Source: Herbidospora sakaeratensis
Lineage (GTDB): Bacteria; Actinomycetota; Actinomycetes; Streptosporangiales; Streptosporangiaceae
Reading direction: 5' to 3'
Assembly (NCBI RefSeq): GCF_001570525.1
Contig: NZ_BBXC01000008.1
Span: 783,247-847,246, forward strand
Length of the DNA: 64,000 bases
Below, piece after piece: positions 61,438-64,000 of this stretch. Position 1 is the first letter of the stretch. Each line of letters begins with the position of its first letter. Under the pieces are notes generated by a model, which was not told the DNA's origin, did not search any database, and saw only the letters and a list, made by a program, of their open reading frames with translations. Both the position numbers and the translations under genes were made by a program.

Positions 61438-63131
61438 TTCGTTTCTCCTTGAGCTGCAGTCGGTTGATCGCCGGGGGTGAGCAGGAAGTCCACGACCTCG
61501 TCGAGCAGGGCCCGGCCGCCCCGGCTGGTCAGCGGGTAGTGCGCTCCGCCGGCTATCTCGCGGTAGACGAACCGGCGGTTCGCCGTCAGCCGCTGTGCCA
61601 GGGCGCGCGAGTGCTCCACCGGGATGACGTGGTCCCGCTCGCCGTGGATGACCATGGTGGGCGCCTGGATCCGGGGGCCCAGGCGGAGCAGGTCTCGTGG
61701 GCCGAGGTCGTCGTCGAGGTCGGTACGGCCGCCCAGCCGGTCGAGCAGCGACCGCACTGCGGGCGAGCCGTCGGCGTACAGGCGGGAGCCCGACAGGAAG
61801 GGGCCGACCACCACGCACCTCGACCACGTCGGCGGGTCGGCGGCGGCGGCCAGCAGGGCCAGGAACGCGCCGTACGACGCGCCGAACAGCAGGGGCGCCC
61901 TGCCGACGGCGGCGGCGAGGTGGCGGATGTCGGCCAGATCGGGGCCGCCCCACTGGTCCACGATGGCGGCTCGATGCGCGGGCCCGTAGCCGGTGCTGCC
62001 GCGCTGGTTGGGCGCGATCACGCTGATTCCGGCCTGGGCGAAACGCTGGAGGGTGGGGTCGAAGCCGAGGTCCCAGGCGGCTTCGGGGCCGCCGTGCAGC
62101 GCGATGAGCACGTGTTCGGCTCGCCGCCAGTCGGGACCGTAGACGACGGCCTCCATCGTCCCGGCGGGCCCGTCGAAGCGTTCGAGCCGGGCGTCGCACC
62201 AGGGCGTGTCGTGTCCGTCCGCCCACTCCGCGACCCCGGACGGGTCGACGGCGAGCACGCCGGAGGGATGCGCGGGGGCGGAGTAGCCGAAGCGCAGCGT
62301 GTCCTTGGTCCAGGCGCTCGCGAACCCGATCACCCCTGGTGGAATCGGCTGCTCGCGCACCTGGTCGGCACGCCGCTCGTGGATCAGCAGGCGGGAACGT
62401 GCTCCGTCGGTGACCTTCAGCGCGAGCCGGTCCCCCGACGGGTCGACGGCCAGCGGCGACACGGCGCCCCTGATGTCGTTCAGTTCGCGCGGCAGGTGAA
62501 CATGCGGGTCGCCGGGGGTGAGCCAGCCCAGCCGCACGCCGTCCGTGACCAGCACGTCCCCCGTCGCGGGGGACGACAGCAGGACCGCGCCCCCGTCGTG
62601 GGCGAACGGGGTCACGGCTCCGCTCGTCAGATCCAGGACGACGGCCCGGCGTTCGCCGTCGACGATCTGATCGGCCGCGAGCCGGCGGCCGTCAGGCGTG
62701 AGGCGGCACTCCTTCGTGATCATCCCCGGCAGGCCCAGGACCGGTTCGAGGCCCTCGCCGGTGAGCCGCTGGATGACCGTGTTGCCGTTCGTGTACGCCA
62801 CCAGCATGGCCGCCACGTCCGGATCGGGGCTTGGAAAGGCGCGCAACCTCTCGGCTCGCACCGTGGCCACCCGATGCGCGACGTGGCCGCCGTCGGACGG
62901 GGTGATGACGGTGACCTCATGGGCGCCGGATCCGGGCCGCAGCAGGACGATCTCTCCGTCCTCCGCCGGAGTCACCTGCGCCGGTAACCCGGTCGTGGCG
63001 ACCCGCCGGACGTCCGCGTGCCCCCGCTCGAACGACCACGCCTCAACGGCGATCCGGCCGTCGCCGTCGATGGTCAGGCAGGCGGCGTGGTCCCCCCGCG
63101 CGGAGAATCGCAGGCTGACTCGATGAACCAT
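61407..63131 (-). CDS. S9 family peptidase (prolyl oligopeptidase type)
   Basis: A 574-residue cytoplasmic serine peptidase: an N-terminal seven-bladed propeller-like region (about 1-315) and an alpha/beta-hydrolase domain (about 325-560) with Ser in LLFGASYGAFLALL, Asp in HGERDHVIP and His in GGAHYPL. Prolyl oligopeptidases cut after Pro, and in class III lanthipeptide pathways (flavipeptin) such an enzyme removes the leader. Here the precursor has Pro at positions 12, 16 and 23. ATG 63131 follows AAGGGGGCGAC. Separated from the precursor by a strong hairpin. Confidence 0.9.
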   Translation of the reverse strand: MVHRVSLRFSARGDHAACLTIDGDGRIAVEAWSFERGHADVRRVATTGLPAQVTPAEDGEIVLLRPGSGAHEVTVITPSDGGHVAHRVATVRAERLRAFPSPDPDVAAMLVAYTNGNTVIQRLTGEGLEPVLGLPGMITKECRLTPDGRRLAADQIVDGERRAVVLDLTSGAVTPFAHDGGAVLLSSPATGDVLVTDGVRLGWLTPGDPHVHLPRELNDIRGAVSPLAVDPSGDRLALKVTDGARSRLLIHERRADQVREQPIPPGVIGFASAWTKDTLRFGYSAPAHPSGVLAVDPSGVAEWADGHDTPWCDARLERFDGPAGTMEAVVYGPDWRRAEHVLIALHGGPEAAWDLGFDPTLQRFAQAGISVIAPNQRGSTGYGPAHRAAIVDQWGGPDLADIRHLAAAVGRAPLLFGASYGAFLALLAAAADPPTWSRCVVVGPFLSGSRLYADGSPAVRSLLDRLGGRTDLDDDLGPRDLLRLGPRIQAPTMVIHGERDHVIPVEHSRALAQRLTANRRFVYREIAGGAHYPLTSRGGRALLDEVVDFLLTPGDQPTAAQGETKWKVTKAPTR

Positions 63132-63157
63132 GTCGCCCCCTTCGATGGATTCAGGAG

Positions 63158-63189
63158 GTGCCGGTCTCTCCCGAGCGAGAGACCGGCAC
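63158..63189 (-). promoter_or_regulatory. strong hairpin between precursor and peptidase genes
   Basis: Perfect 13-bp stem, GTGCCGGTCTCTC (63158-63170) and GAGAGACCGGCAC (63177-63189), with a 6-nt loop and no U-tract. Placed 14 nt past the precursor stop, it probably acts as a partial terminator or mRNA-end stabiliser that keeps precursor transcript in excess, as in other RiPP operons. Confidence 0.7.
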
Positions 63190-63203
63190 GATAAGAATTC
63201 CGG

Positions 63204-63326
63204 CTAGATCGTCGAACCCTGGTATTCACAGGTGATGATCAGACACGTCGCGAAGCACGGGTAAAGGCCCACACCCGTGGGGTCTTCAGCCGGCAGCGTG
63301 TCCAACGCCATGATGTCGATCTCCAT
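63204..63326 (-). CDS. RiPP precursor peptide (lanthipeptide-like)
   Basis: A 40-residue peptide. The leader is MEIDIMALDTLPAEDP (1-16) and the predicted core is TGVGLYPCFATCLIITCEY plus QGSTI (17-40), with three Cys (24, 28, 33) and Ser/Thr at 17, 27, 32, 38 and 39. The leader style (acidic, LPxxDP before the core) resembles class IV venezuelin-type and class III AmfS-type precursors. The ATG overlaps the cyclase stop in TGATG, and the RBS GGGAGGTGAT, seven bases upstream, is close to ideal. The 3' hairpin favours excess precursor. Cleavage after Pro16 by the S9 peptidase would release the core; this is inferred. Confidence 0.85.
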   Translation of the reverse strand: MEIDIMALDTLPAEDPTGVGLYPCFATCLIITCEYQGSTI

Positions 63327-64000
63327 CAGAAATCACCTCCCTCCCTGCTGAGATTCGGAACCGCGCCGCGAAAGCGGGCAACGGGGAACCATGGCCGCGG
63401 ACCGCCGTGCCGCAGCCGAATGAGAAAGCACAGAACCCCGGAAAGGCCGTTGCCGAAGTAGGCGTAGCTGTCGGTGCCGGACACATCGGGGAGCACCTGG
63501 CGGCCGTTCACGTGAAAACGCCGCAGATGAGCTACTCGGACGAGCTCGTGCGCCCATTCGCGATAACGCGGATTCCCGGTGGCCTCGGCCAGGTCGAGCA
63601 GGAACTCACCACCGCCGGCCAGGCCGCAACATTGGCCGAGCATCGTCGACCATTGAGATCGGCGAATCGCCGTGGCGGCCTGGTCGAGCAGCGGGTGAAT
63701 GTCTTTGTCGCCGGTCTGTCGCCACATCTGGAGCAGGAAGGCCGCCACGCCGCTCGATCCGCTGCACCAGCGGGTGTGCGGGGTTTCGTCGCCGGGGCCG
63801 ACGCCCCAGTAGGCGGCGTCGTCCTCTATCCGCGCGGCCGACACGAGCGTGTCAGCCGCCTCGGCCGCGAGGTCGACGTACAGGCTGTCGTCGAGTGCCC
63901 GCCCTGCGGCGAGCAGGAAGGCCGCGATGCCCGCCGTCCCATGGGCGAAGCCGTAGTGGACGACGCCCGCCAGGGAAGAGGTGAAATCCCGCGGGATCGG
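63326..64000 (-). CDS. LanC-type lanthionine cyclase domain (partial, runs off the right edge)
   Basis: 224 C-terminal residues are visible; the frame is open to base 64000, so the start lies outside. LanC repeats are seen as YGFAHGTAGIAAFLLA, TRWCSGSSGVAAFLL, CCGLAGGGEFLLDLAE and FGNGLSGVLCFLIRL. The Cys of WCSG and both Cys of CCG stand where zinc ligands are found, with Cys-Cys in place of the usual Cys-His. Zinc binding argues against class III LanKC and for a class IV LanL, class II LanM or stand-alone LanC. The domain adds Cys thiols to dehydrated Ser/Thr of the precursor. Its stop overlaps the precursor start. Confidence 0.88.
   Translation of the reverse strand, partial: PIPRDFTSSLAGVVHYGFAHGTAGIAAFLLAAGRALDDSLYVDLAAEAADTLVSAARIEDDAAYWGVGPGDETPHTRWCSGSSGVAAFLLQMWRQTGDKDIHPLLDQAATAIRRSQWSTMLGQCCGLAGGGEFLLDLAEATGNPRYREWAHELVRVAHLRRFHVNGRQVLPDVSGTDSYAYFGNGLSGVLCFLIRLRHGGPRPWFPVARFRGAVPNLSREGGDF

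Overview
The window is a high-G+C chromosome segment from a filamentous actinomycete. Streptosporangiales/Streptosporangiaceae is my best guess, from frequent GTG/TTG starts, GuaB1-, LigB- and TmsAB-type genes, a CBM2 cellulase with a PS-rich linker, and a small protein resembling the DUF6203 family. The genus is an inference; nothing in the window fixes it.

Layout. 1-16,700: MalY-type aminotransferase, two uncharacterised proteins, a secreted GH5-CBM2 cellulase, leuS behind a leucine leader-peptide attenuator, a proline-rich membrane protein, an oxidation/CoA-activation group (P450, GMC oxidoreductase, acyl-CoA ligase around a palindromic operator candidate), and a secreted carbohydrate-binding/PQQ-type sugar dehydrogenase fusion with an 18-bp tandem repeat. 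16,700-34,000: tmsAB (10-methyl fatty acid synthesis), 2-hydroxyacid dehydrogenase, alpha-methylacyl-CoA racemase/nitroreductase pair, guaB1, FKBP, ligB, DUF1707, DUF4192, DUF4326 and EI24 proteins, maf, and a CASTOR/POLLUX-type channel protein. 34,000-46,400: NarL-type two-component system, CPBP protein, ftsH, a membrane-tethered LacI-like sugar-binding protein without HTH, a Pth2-like protein, and an MFS pump divergent from a GlxA-type regulator.

46,300-52,500 is a complete stressosome operon (rsbR-rsbS-rsbT, an RsbT-like ATPase/PP2C fusion, a hybrid histidine kinase, a receiver/SpoIIE phosphatase). It is divergent from a STAS anti-anti-sigma factor, the likely phosphatase target. 52,500-54,300 holds a second GlxA regulator whose tail overlaps a 59-residue small membrane protein gene, plus a rhodanese.

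54,526-59,400 follows tRNA-Ala(GGC) and looks like an accessory island: four dispersed copies of a hairpin-rich repeat that starts with the 3' end of that tRNA, a Doc/ribbon-helix-helix toxin-antitoxin pair, a secreted RTX-like protein and two uncharacterised proteins.

59,600-64,000 (right edge) carries the most unusual system: a RiPP cluster on the minus strand. It has a LanC-type cyclase (cut by the window edge), a 40-residue Cys/Thr-rich precursor peptide too short for ordinary gene calling, a prolyl-oligopeptidase-type S9 peptidase, and a radical SAM enzyme without a SPASM domain. The leader resembles those of class III/IV lanthipeptides, with prolines suited to the S9 peptidase. The radical SAM partner suggests a modification beyond lanthionine rings.
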